Shown: one piece after another, positions 24,134 through 32,022 of the stretch
How positions within the stretch are numbered: position 1 is the first letter of the stretch
How the letters are laid out: every line of letters begins with the position of its first letter
From: Paenibacillus sp. FSL H3-0469
GTDB taxonomy: Bacteria > Bacillota > Bacilli > Paenibacillales > Paenibacillaceae
Length of the DNA stretch: 64,000 nt
Direction: 5' to 3'
Assembly: GCF_038051945.1 (NCBI RefSeq)
Contig: NZ_CP150302.1
Span: forward strand, 4,278,001 to 4,342,000
Notes under the pieces: generated by a model
What the model saw: the letters and a program-made list of their open reading frames with translations, nothing else
Told to the model about the DNA's origin: nothing
Database searches by the model: none
Translations under genes and position numbers: made by a program

Positions 24134-25564
24134 ATGTTCGTCAACCGTAACGACAAGGCCCCGATCTGGCAGCAATTGCTGAATCAGGCCATTCATAATA
24201 TTACACAAGGCATCTGGGCGCCGGGCGAGCTGCTGCTCCCTTCACGCGTGCTCGCCGAGCAGCTTGGAGTCTCCCGCTCCACGGTGCAGCTCGTCTACGA
24301 GGAGCTGCTCAGCAGAGGGTATACCGTCACCTCCCGGCGGGGCGGAACACGGGTAAGCGACTGGAACCCGGCCATTGAAGCGCCTCAAGAGGAGTCGGTG
24401 CCGGAAGGACCCGTTCCTCCTTCCCTTCCCCTGCTGAACTCAGCGGTAGATCAGCTGCAGGACTGGTTCGGAGGCCATCAGCCTCAGGCGGTGGAGATCG
24501 ATTTCACCCCCCACGAGCCTTATGTGGATAGAACCTTCCAGAACCACTGGCGGCAATCGCTGCTTCACGCCTCCGCCGCAATGGACGTATCCGACTGGTC
24601 CTACGGCAATCCCTATGGTCTCCTGCCGCTTAGGGAGCAAATCCAGCGTTATTTGCTGCTTGAGCGGGGGATACGGATTGAGACCGATCAGATTCTGTTG
24701 ACCTCAGGCGCACAGCACAGTCTTGATCTGATTGCCCAATCCCTTCTCACAGAAGGCGATACCGTCTCTGTGGAAGATCCCGGCTTCCCTGCGGCCTGGA
24801 TGGCGATGAATTACCGGCAGATGCACGTAGCCCCTGTCCCGGTAGACGGGCATGGTCTTGTGGTTGACCAGATCCACCCGGAATCGCGGCTGGTGTTCGT
24901 AACTCCATCGCACCAGTGCGCCATAGGCTCCGTGATGTCAGAGCCGCGCAGGCAGCAATTGCTGCACCAGACCGTTCAGGAGCAGCTATGGATTATAGAA
25001 GACGGCTATGACAGTGAATTCCGCTACCGCGGCGACCCGTTGCCCACGCTCTATAGCCAGGCGCCGAATAATACCCTGTATATGATGAGCTTCTCCAAAA
25101 TGATCGCCCCGGCCATCCGCATCTCGGCGATTGTCGGCCCGGCCCGGGCCATTGCCCAGTTGGCGCGTGTACAGGAGCTGACCTACCGCCACCTTCCGGT
25201 GATGGACCAGCTCACCTTGACCCACTTCATCCAGAAGGGGCATTTCATGCGCCATATGCGCAGAGTCCGCAATGTCTACCGCCGGAGACATGAAGCCATC
25301 ACCAAAGCGATAACCGCAAGCGGTCTAGGCGAACGGTTCACCCTGAGCGGAGCAGAGACGGGGCTGCATGTCTTCCTTGAGGCGGAGCCGGACTACAACG
25401 AGGAAGCCGTGACCCGGTTAGCGCTGGAGCAGGGAATTCGGGTATACCCGCTTGCCCATTACTGCCTTAAAAGCCGCAGGAAGGGCTGGGTGCTGGGGTT
25501 CGCCAAGGTGGATGAGGCCTTGATTGAGCAGGGGATTCACCGGCTGGCCGGGCTGCTCTTATAA
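24134..25564 (+). CDS. MocR-type regulator: GntR winged HTH fused to class I aminotransferase
   Basis: 476 residues. Residues 1-75 form a GntR wHTH (PIWQQLLNQAIHNITQGIWAPGELLLPSRVLAEQLGVSRSTVQLVYEEL). Residues 110-470 are an aminotransferase fold with the PLP lysine at about K322 in SFSKMIAPAIRISAIVGP and the upstream IIEDGYDSEFRY motif. MocR/PdxR proteins sense PLP and control vitamin B6 or flavin-oxidase genes. AGGAGGG precedes ATG 24134. The divergent neighbour is the PNPOx-like gene. Confidence 0.93.
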   Translation: MFVNRNDKAPIWQQLLNQAIHNITQGIWAPGELLLPSRVLAEQLGVSRSTVQLVYEELLSRGYTVTSRRGGTRVSDWNPAIEAPQEESVPEGPVPPSLPLLNSAVDQLQDWFGGHQPQAVEIDFTPHEPYVDRTFQNHWRQSLLHASAAMDVSDWSYGNPYGLLPLREQIQRYLLLERGIRIETDQILLTSGAQHSLDLIAQSLLTEGDTVSVEDPGFPAAWMAMNYRQMHVAPVPVDGHGLVVDQIHPESRLVFVTPSHQCAIGSVMSEPRRQQLLHQTVQEQLWIIEDGYDSEFRYRGDPLPTLYSQAPNNTLYMMSFSKMIAPAIRISAIVGPARAIAQLARVQELTYRHLPVMDQLTLTHFIQKGHFMRHMRRVRNVYRRRHEAITKAITASGLGERFTLSGAETGLHVFLEAEPDYNEEAVTRLALEQGIRVYPLAHYCLKSRRKGWVLGFAKVDEALIEQGIHRLAGLLL

Positions 25565-25586
25565 GCGTGCTAATTCAGGGCTTGTC

Positions 25587-25853
25587 CTAGCTGAACAGTG
25601 AAGTAATACCCAGTGCAACGAACAGAAGCAATCCCAGTCCCAGCAGAATGCCGCCCATCAGCGAATACCGTACCTCTCGCTGAAACGATGCGGTGCCGGG
25701 TCCCCCCGGTGCCGGCCGACCCGGCTGGGCCACACTCTCCAGACGGGTACGCCGGCCTGTGCGCCGCCGCTGATAACCCATAATCAGTAACACTACCCCG
25801 AGCAGACTTAAGAAGCTGCCGGGATAGACAAATGCCATCCACAGGTTGCCCAT
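25587..25853 (-). CDS. Small two-helix membrane protein
   Basis: About 88 residues from ATG 25853 (GGGAGGTG upstream). Two membrane helices: MAFVYPGSFLSLLGVVLLIMGY near the start and LMGGILLGLGLLLFVALGI near the end. They are joined by a basic, proline-rich loop (QRRRTGRRTRLESVAQPGRPAPGGPG). No family recognised. Convergent with the MocR gene. Confidence 0.7.
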   Translation of the reverse strand: MGNLWMAFVYPGSFLSLLGVVLLIMGYQRRRTGRRTRLESVAQPGRPAPGGPGTASFQREVRYSLMGGILLGLGLLLFVALGITSLFS

Positions 25854-25929
25854 AGTACACCTCCCTGTCCGTGATCTTGATCTATACTTAACCAAGTCAT
25901 GGTATGCCAAACAGGGAGATGCAGCCAGG

Positions 25930-26340
25930 CTAGAAGCAGGTGAACGAGCTAACCCGGTTCAGATCAATTCCGAAGTATCCCCAGAAGAAGCCGTTCCACC
26001 GGAAGCCGGCAATCGAATTCCGGCCCACAAATACCGGATAGAACCAGAATTGCTCCCCGTTATTCAGCCAGATATACGTATTGTGGAACAGGCAGCCTCT
26101 GATGCCGCCGGGGTCAACCGCATAAGCCGTAACCGCCGGTGCTTGCGGTACGAATTGCGGCGGTGGCGCTGTCGGTGCTGCTACTCCTCCCGGCGCACCC
26201 CCGGGCGTTCCCGGAAATCCTCCGGGCCCTCCGCCTGGAATCCCTGGAGTCCCCGGCCCTCCCGGCAAGCCTGGTCCACCCGGAAATCCCGGTATCCCCG
26301 GAAATCCTCCGCCGCCTCCCGGCACTGGTATAAATCCCAT
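25930..26340 (-). CDS. Collagen-like Gly-X-Y protein with C-terminal aromatic domain
   Basis: 136 residues, no signal peptide. Residues 7-50 are Gly-Pro rich triplets of the form GXY (GIPGFPGGPGLPGGPGTPG and onward). A proline/alanine hinge follows, then a 60-residue domain rich in Trp, Phe and Tyr with one Cys near its start (GCLFHNTYIWLNNGEQFWFY, GFRWNGFFWGYFGID). Such short collagen-like proteins with an aromatic cap are found in spore or cell-surface layers of Bacillales; location here is inferred. GAGAGGAGC precedes ATG 26340. Confidence 0.75.
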   Translation of the reverse strand: MGFIPVPGGGGGFPGIPGFPGGPGLPGGPGTPGIPGGGPGGFPGTPGGAPGGVAAPTAPPPQFVPQAPAVTAYAVDPGGIRGCLFHNTYIWLNNGEQFWFYPVFVGRNSIAGFRWNGFFWGYFGIDLNRVSSFTCF

Positions 26341-26466
26341 ATCTATTGCTCCTCTCTCGCTTCATTAGGCATAATCATCATATGCATTCGCGGAGAAGAT
26401 GCCTGGGCGGATGCCCAGCTGCTATGGGCTTTTAACTGCCTCCTGCCTAGCCGAGGGTAACCGGCA

Positions 26467-27018
26467 CTATAGCTCCATTTTGACACGGCCATAATAATCC
26501 GATAACTCGAACTCCTTGAGCGGAATATACCCCTGCCCTGTAAGAACAGTCCTGCGCTCTACCGCAGCGTCGATAGCTTTGGTCATGATCCATTCCACAC
26601 CGAATTCATAGTAGAAATGCTCCTGCACCAGCTCCAGGACAGCGCTCAGCACCCCTTCCTGCTCATAAACGCTCATCAGATCTATGCGCAACACGCCATG
26701 CACCCCATAGCCGGGAGCCTCCCCGCGGTTAAACATCTCCACACTTCCGATGATCTCGTCAGTAGGATTCCAGATGATCGTCATGCGGACAAACTGCTCC
26801 GCGTCATAGCTGTACCGCCAGAAATCAAGCGCCTGCTTCATCCGCTCCGCTGTTGGATAGTAAAACGTATCGCCGTTGCAATTATCCGAGTTAAAAAAGG
26901 GTACCGCCTTCTGATCTGCGTAACAGTTAAGCAGACCTGCAATATCTTCCTCTTGCACCGGCCGCAGGGTGATCTGTTCATTTTTAAATATTGGACAATG
27001 CTTATAGATGGTGTACAT
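26467..27018 (-). CDS. GNAT family N-acetyltransferase (RimJ/RimL-like)
   Basis: About 183 residues from ATG 27018 (GGAGGAGGAAG upstream). Pattern ITLRPVQEEDIAGLLNCYAD at the front, then IIWNPTDEIIGSVEMFNR, and a conserved acetyl-CoA region GVLRIDLMSVYEQEGVLSAVLELV with EWIMTKAI after it. Last gene of the ligase-SDR-phosphotransferase-GNAT group, 24 bp after the phosphotransferase stop. Substrate unknown. Confidence 0.8.
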   Translation of the reverse strand: MYTIYKHCPIFKNEQITLRPVQEEDIAGLLNCYADQKAVPFFNSDNCNGDTFYYPTAERMKQALDFWRYSYDAEQFVRMTIIWNPTDEIIGSVEMFNRGEAPGYGVHGVLRIDLMSVYEQEGVLSAVLELVQEHFYYEFGVEWIMTKAIDAAVERRTVLTGQGYIPLKEFELSDYYGRVKMEL

Positions 27019-27042
27019 CGTCTTCCTCCTCCTCATGGATCA

Positions 27043-28020
27043 TCAGACTATATCGTAAGAGCGGAACTCATCAATGAACTCCTCCAGCCAGTCTTCCGTA
27101 TAATCCAGCGCACCGCTGTCACTAATGAACTCGACATCCAGTCCCATCACCCACAACCGGCGGGCCATCATAAACAGATCAATTGCAGATTCATCTTGTT
27201 CGGAAAAGTCTCTGACCGAGCGGTAACCCGACATTAATGCCTGCCACAGCGGTTCCTTCTTCTCGTGCGGCAGACGTTTTCTGTGCCGGACCTGGGCCAA
27301 GTCGTAGGCCCGCCAACCCGGAGCCGCCCATTCAAAATCATAATGCGTGAACGTATCGCCTTCCTGGAAGGCATTGTTATTCCCGTGCAAATCTCCGTGG
27401 CAGATCCCCCAGTCCAGGCCCGGACTAGCAGCGTTGATCCGCTCCGTTAATGCACCGGCGAACTCTCGCAGGTACGCAGCTGAGCGGTGTCCCTCACCGA
27501 GATAATCCACAATACGGTCCAGCGGCCGGGAGATCAGAGCGCGGGTATCCAGATCCGGTCTAGGCAAATCTAAGGAGACCCTGTCCATGGCAGCATGCAA
27601 TTCAGCAGCGGATTTTCCGAAGGAAGCACATGATTCCTCATCATGCAGCACGTTCTCCGTGCCTGTCAGATAACTGTAAATCACGGCAGCTCTCGGGCCC
27701 TCCGGCGCATCGATGACCGTATATAAACTGCTGTTCTTTTGAGGGAGGGGAACGGAAACCTTTGTATGTACTGCGCTCAGTTGGTGTTCCAGCTGTGTCA
27801 AGAGGGACAATTCATAGACAACATCACTTTCAGCTATCGATTGGCGGTAGATCCGAAGAATATATGTGCCTGTGCCGGTACGGATTCTGTAAGTATCGTT
27901 CAGGCCGCGTAACCAGAACAGGCAATCCTTCCAATCTCCAAGGTCATACAGAGAACTCAGACAGTATTCCAGATACTTTGGATCTAGAACGGAACGCATG
28001 GCCTTCGGTTTAGGATACAT
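27043..28020 (-). CDS. Aminoglycoside-phosphotransferase-like (APH/homoserine-kinase-II) protein
   Basis: 325 residues. Kinase-like fold with a nucleotide-loop region (LNDTYRIRTGTGTYILRIYRQ) and the APH catalytic loop DWGICHGDLHGNN followed by YDFEWAAPGWRAYDLAQ (HGDxxxxN and D motifs). Members phosphorylate antibiotics, homoserine or other small alcohols. The start overlaps the SDR stop by 11 bp, indicating coupled translation. The mix with a ligase, reductase and acetyltransferase suggests a small-molecule pathway rather than plain resistance. Confidence 0.88.
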   Translation of the reverse strand: MYPKPKAMRSVLDPKYLEYCLSSLYDLGDWKDCLFWLRGLNDTYRIRTGTGTYILRIYRQSIAESDVVYELSLLTQLEHQLSAVHTKVSVPLPQKNSSLYTVIDAPEGPRAAVIYSYLTGTENVLHDEESCASFGKSAAELHAAMDRVSLDLPRPDLDTRALISRPLDRIVDYLGEGHRSAAYLREFAGALTERINAASPGLDWGICHGDLHGNNNAFQEGDTFTHYDFEWAAPGWRAYDLAQVRHRKRLPHEKKEPLWQALMSGYRSVRDFSEQDESAIDLFMMARRLWVMGLDVEFISDSGALDYTEDWLEEFIDEFRSYDIV

Positions 28021-28909
28021 TTAGCTCTCCCCTAGCTTGCTGCTCCAGCCGGACAACGGTCTCCTCGAACGTTTTGACCGGGCTGTAGCCCAGCTCGTTT
28101 TTTATTTTGTCGCAAGTATATGCCGTTCTTATAGGGTCTCCGCCCGGTATAATGAACTTCTTGTTCAAGGCAAGACCGATCCGCATCGTAAAATCTTTCT
28201 CCGGATAATTTCCGTCAATGGCGTTATAGCACTGATTCACAGCCGCAGGCTGCGTCGCTGCCAGTACACACATCTCAGCCAGGTTGTCCGCGTGCACCCA
28301 GGGCGTTAAGTCCTCCGGATGAATCCAGTCCACTTCTCCGCAATCAGCAAGCTTAGTAATCAGTCTGTCGCCCCAGTGCGAGTTGGAATCGGAGCAGATC
28401 ACTCCAGGACGTAGGATCACACTTGGCAGCCCGTCAGCCATTGCAGCCTGTACAATCCGTTCCGATTCACACTTGGTTGAAATGTAGACCTCCCCGTGGC
28501 CGAAGGCAAGACTGCTGGCCTCATCCAGCTCCACCTCTCCATCAAAATGACCATAGACCGATACCGTAGAAATATGCACGAAGCGCTCCACTCCCGCAGA
28601 TACAGCGCCGTGGGCCAGACTCTGGACCCCCTGGATATTGGATGCCTCGGCAATCCCCTGGTCCTCCCCCAGATACGCCGCAGCGTGAATGATAACGTTC
28701 ACATTTTGAAGTGCGTCCTTCATGGCCGCTCTATCGGTCAAGTCTCCGATGACGGGTGTAATGCCTAGCTTTTCACATAGTGCGATCTGGTCCTTATTTC
28801 GGATAAGTCCCTTGACCTCCGCTCCCTCGCTGAGGCATCTTTTTGCAATCTTATCTCCTGCTGTGCCCGTAACACCTGTAACGAGAACGACTTTATCTCG
28901 AAGTCTCAT
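28010..28909 (-). CDS. NAD-dependent epimerase/dehydratase (extended SDR)
   Basis: 299 residues. Rossmann motif VLVTGVTGTAGDKIAKRCL, then GDLTDRAAMKDAL, VIIHAAAYLGEDQ and the strand ending in FVHISTVSVYG. The usual YxxxK is replaced by YISTKCESERIV (Tyr-x3-Lys kept), and VILRPGVICSD follows. Sits between the acyl ligase (13 bp gap, AAAAGGAGG site) and the phosphotransferase (overlap). Probably reduces or epimerises the product of the upstream ligase step; inferred. Confidence 0.85.
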   Translation of the reverse strand: MRLRDKVVLVTGVTGTAGDKIAKRCLSEGAEVKGLIRNKDQIALCEKLGITPVIGDLTDRAAMKDALQNVNVIIHAAAYLGEDQGIAEASNIQGVQSLAHGAVSAGVERFVHISTVSVYGHFDGEVELDEASSLAFGHGEVYISTKCESERIVQAAMADGLPSVILRPGVICSDSNSHWGDRLITKLADCGEVDWIHPEDLTPWVHADNLAEMCVLAATQPAAVNQCYNAIDGNYPEKDFTMRIGLALNKKFIIPGGDPIRTAYTCDKIKNELGYSPVKTFEETVVRLEQQARGELNVS

Positions 28910-28922
28910 GGAGAACCTCCTT

Positions 28923-30467
28923 TTAGTAAATACTATTTTTTATCGCCTTCTTATCTATTTTGCCTACGGATGTCCTGAATAGTGAGTGAGTAATCACTAA
29001 TCGGGTAGGCAGCTTATATTCAGCTATCGATTGACCGCAGAATTGTTGCAAGTCCTCTAGAGCGAGTGTCTGCATATGCTTAAGTACAACTACTGCTGTG
29101 ACTTCTTCGCCTTCATCCGGCAAGGGTGTTCCTATAACAGCAGCCTCAAGAATAGAGGGGTGTGCGCTTATTACCTGCTCCACTTCAACGCAGTAGACAT
29201 TAGAAGCTCCTACTATAATCATGTCTTTCTTGCGGTCTACAATGTATAAATAGCCGTCTTCATCCAGTCTGCCAAGATCCCCCGTATAGAGCCACCCATT
29301 TCGGATGGTCTTGCCTGTCTCTCCCGGGTTGTTCCAGTAGCCAAGCATAATCTGTTCACTTCGGCATAGGATCTCGCCAATGTCTCCTTGCTCTACTTCT
29401 TGCCCTGAGTCATTGACTATACGAATCTCAAAAGGCTTCTGGCCCCAGCGTTCCATATGGGATGGATTTCCGACCGATTGCAGCCGATGCAGCTTCCCTT
29501 CTGCAAGACACTCCTGCACGGATAAGAAGCTGATAAATTGGCCGCTCTCCGTCTGTGAATACACCTCGGATACCTGCGCGTTAGGGAATACTTCAAGCGC
29601 TTCATGCAAGGTCTTCCCACTGATAGGAGCACCTCCGCAGGATATGCCTGCCACGGACCCGACTTCTCTGGAATGGTTGCCTGCCAAGGCAGTGATATCC
29701 CTGAACAGAAGTCCGACTGTTCCCAGAAATCTGATCTGCTCGCGCTCAATAATGTCTATGACTTCGTTAACCTGCAGCGGATAAGAATCCGGATAAATGA
29801 GACAGCCCCCTTCAAAAAGAGTTGTCCAAAGGATAAATTGGCCGGTAAGATGGGCTTGATTAGGAACAAGCGATTTCTTGGCCGGATTATGCCCTCCGCC
29901 CCTTGCAGGGTTCATGAAAGCCCACTTTCTGATCGCACGATGGGAGTGCATCACTCCCTTGGAGCGTCCCGTTGTACCCCCGGTATAAATAAGAAGAGCG
30001 ACATCATCCGGCTCTGCTATATACCATTCTGTTAGTGGAGAGGACACCGCTATTAAATTCTCTAAGGACAGGCCGCCGTTGACCGGCTCAAACGAGATGG
30101 TAAAAGCTACACTGGGCGCTGAAAGAGAAGAGGTTATTCTAGGATAATCCGCATCGTACACTATAGCTGTTGGGGCAGCATCTTCAAGGATCTGATGCAT
30201 CTCTGCAGGAGTCAAACCTGGAGAAACCGTAACTGGAATGGCTCCTATAGCAATTACGGCACATTCTGCAATCACAAGATATGGGCAAGGATCAGCTGCA
30301 AGCGCCACCCGTTCACCGGGACCTACTCCCAAGTCCTTCAGCCCTCCCGCCACACAGCTTACCTGATGCAGTAATTGTTGATAGGTCAGATACTCATTTC
30401 TATACTTTGTAGCATAGCGATCTGGCTGTAACCGGGCCACATGAGGCAATATTTCTGAAAGAAGCAT
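28923..30467 (-). CDS. AMP-dependent acyl-CoA synthetase/ligase
   Basis: 514 residues, normal for the ANL superfamily. Key motifs are the phosphate loop LLIYTGGTTGRSKG (A3), GGAPISG, SEVYSQTE (A5), YTGDLGRLDEDGYLYIVDRKKDMI (A7/A8) and the C-terminal lysine near GKIDKKAI. It activates a carboxylic acid as adenylate and then thioester. AGGGAGAG precedes ATG 30467. An AACAATTGTT palindrome at 30495-30504 lies in the upstream gap, where a separate promoter may sit. Heads the four-gene group ligase-SDR-APH-GNAT. Confidence 0.92.
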   Translation of the reverse strand: MLLSEILPHVARLQPDRYATKYRNEYLTYQQLLHQVSCVAGGLKDLGVGPGERVALAADPCPYLVIAECAVIAIGAIPVTVSPGLTPAEMHQILEDAAPTAIVYDADYPRITSSLSAPSVAFTISFEPVNGGLSLENLIAVSSPLTEWYIAEPDDVALLIYTGGTTGRSKGVMHSHRAIRKWAFMNPARGGGHNPAKKSLVPNQAHLTGQFILWTTLFEGGCLIYPDSYPLQVNEVIDIIEREQIRFLGTVGLLFRDITALAGNHSREVGSVAGISCGGAPISGKTLHEALEVFPNAQVSEVYSQTESGQFISFLSVQECLAEGKLHRLQSVGNPSHMERWGQKPFEIRIVNDSGQEVEQGDIGEILCRSEQIMLGYWNNPGETGKTIRNGWLYTGDLGRLDEDGYLYIVDRKKDMIIVGASNVYCVEVEQVISAHPSILEAAVIGTPLPDEGEEVTAVVVLKHMQTLALEDLQQFCGQSIAEYKLPTRLVITHSLFRTSVGKIDKKAIKNSIY

Positions 30468-30536
30468 GCGTATACTCTCCCTAACAACAATTTTAACAAT
30501 TGTTCATTTCATGATCAGTTCGTGCCTAAAGACTTC

Positions 30537-31862
30537 TCAGCCGAAATAATCGTCCGGCAAGTGCAGTTCCCGCAGGCAAGCAGCGAACTTTTCCCTGAAA
30601 TTAGGATTCCGTTTGTATTCCGGCCAGACCGCCTTATAGTAAGGCAGCAGCTTCTCATGCGGAATAATAACGTCCCAATATGAAATGGTGCTGCGCACCA
30701 CCTCTGTACCACCACTGCGGAACATTTGTCCAATGATCTCCCCGTTCTCCTGCTTGTTCCGGCAATCTCTCACGGCATAGACCGCAGCCGTCTGCATATC
30801 CAGGCTGGCATGGCACAGGAAGGGTGCGAAGTCGCTGAAGCTTACAGCATCGCAGTCTTTGAGGATATAACCTGCATAACGCAGGGTTTCTGCGTCGTCA
30901 ACGTGCTCAAGCCTCTGCCGGATCAGCGGAATAAATTCGGTCCGGTCCTGATTCTTGCCGTGAGTATTCAGAATGATTAAGGCGTGCAGCACTCCCTCCG
31001 CGTCATCCGACTGCAACAGCTTCAGCAGATAGGGCCTGCCCGCCGCAAAAGTTGTTTTGCAGAGCAGCGAGATGGCTGTCTTGGAATCCCGGGGGCTTTG
31101 CTCAGCCACATTGTTAAGGAATTCCAGGGTGGTCGGGGCGATTCGCTTGAACTTGAACATAGCCTCCAGCGCCTTGACCTGCAGCTTCCCGTCAGGGGTG
31201 GTCCGATACAACTGAATGAGCGTATTCTCGTCACCCGGCAGCCGGGTGCCAAACCATGGGTTGTGATAATCCATAATAATCTCATCCAGCCAACGCTCGT
31301 ACCAGTCCAGGAAGTTGTCCTCATAGACGAAGAAGAACGGGTGATCGGGATAAAAATCCGAAGTATACACAATCCTTCCCCGATGCTTCCCTTCCAGCAC
31401 CAGATACATCTCATAATCGCAGCCCTGGGTGCCGATACACAGCATTCCGCCAAGCGCCTTGTTTCTGGCCTTCTCGTATTCTTCATCCGGGATGTCCCGC
31501 TCGCCCGTCAGCGGCTCCGTCAGGAGATTCCATTCCTCTGCGGTCATCCCCGGATGAAGTGCCGCCCGCCCCTGGAGAGCAGGAAGCTCGGTATAAGAGG
31601 TTGCCTGATCAAGCGGATAGATTCCGTAATACGGTCCAGCCCCGCCGTTGCCGATCTCTATCAGGAACCCGGCAAAAGGCTCAGGAAGCTGGACCCCGTA
31701 ACGGGCCTCCCAATCCGCCAGCTCCTCTGCCGGAAGCTTCTCTTTCAGCTTGTATTGATGCGATGAGGCCCCGAATTCTGCGAACTCCGCATCCTTGCAC
31801 AGAGCCTGCCCCAGCTTCGTCTTGATCCGCTCAAGCTGCGCTGTCTGCTTCTCTAACTCCAT
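30537..31862 (-). CDS. SUKH (SMI1/KNR4) protein with HEAT-like C-terminal repeats
   Basis: About 441 residues from ATG 31862 (GGAGGG upstream). N-terminal SUKH domain at about 40-220 (WEARYGVQLPEPFAGFLIEIGNGGAGPYYGIYPL, IGTQGCDYEMYLVLEGKHRGRI). The C-terminal 200 residues are helical repeats (AISLLCKTTFAAGRPYLLKLL, AEGVLHALIILNTHGKNQDR, AAVYAVRDC), resembling HEAT/armadillo type. Fused SUKH proteins of this layout are common near toxin-immunity loci. No toxin gene is adjacent. Confidence 0.8.
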   Translation of the reverse strand: MELEKQTAQLERIKTKLGQALCKDAEFAEFGASSHQYKLKEKLPAEELADWEARYGVQLPEPFAGFLIEIGNGGAGPYYGIYPLDQATSYTELPALQGRAALHPGMTAEEWNLLTEPLTGERDIPDEEYEKARNKALGGMLCIGTQGCDYEMYLVLEGKHRGRIVYTSDFYPDHPFFFVYEDNFLDWYERWLDEIIMDYHNPWFGTRLPGDENTLIQLYRTTPDGKLQVKALEAMFKFKRIAPTTLEFLNNVAEQSPRDSKTAISLLCKTTFAAGRPYLLKLLQSDDAEGVLHALIILNTHGKNQDRTEFIPLIRQRLEHVDDAETLRYAGYILKDCDAVSFSDFAPFLCHASLDMQTAAVYAVRDCRNKQENGEIIGQMFRSGGTEVVRSTISYWDVIIPHEKLLPYYKAVWPEYKRNPNFREKFAACLRELHLPDDYFG

Positions 31863-31970
31863 GATGATCCCTCCTGCATATTCAAAGAATGTCACATAAT
31901 GGCCTGGCCGATTGTCTTCCATCATATCACACCCTGCATATATTTCAGGTTCCTCGTTCACTAGACAAGA

Positions 31971-32009
31971 ATAAGCCCGCCGTCACGATACTATGACAGG
32001 CGGGCTTAT
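31971..32009 (-). terminator. Intrinsic terminator of the glycerol operon
   Basis: Stem ATAAGCCCGCC..TCA / TGA..GGCGGGCTTAT, followed on the minus strand by TTCTTGT. It sits 14 bp after the dihydroxyacetone kinase stop and before the SUKH-HEAT gene. Confidence 0.75.
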
Positions 32010-32022
32010 AACGATTCAACAC

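Noticed and set aside
26467..30467. Operon as a polyketide or NRPS cluster
   Set aside because: There is a single stand-alone acyl ligase and no carrier, ketosynthase, condensation or thioesterase domain in the window.
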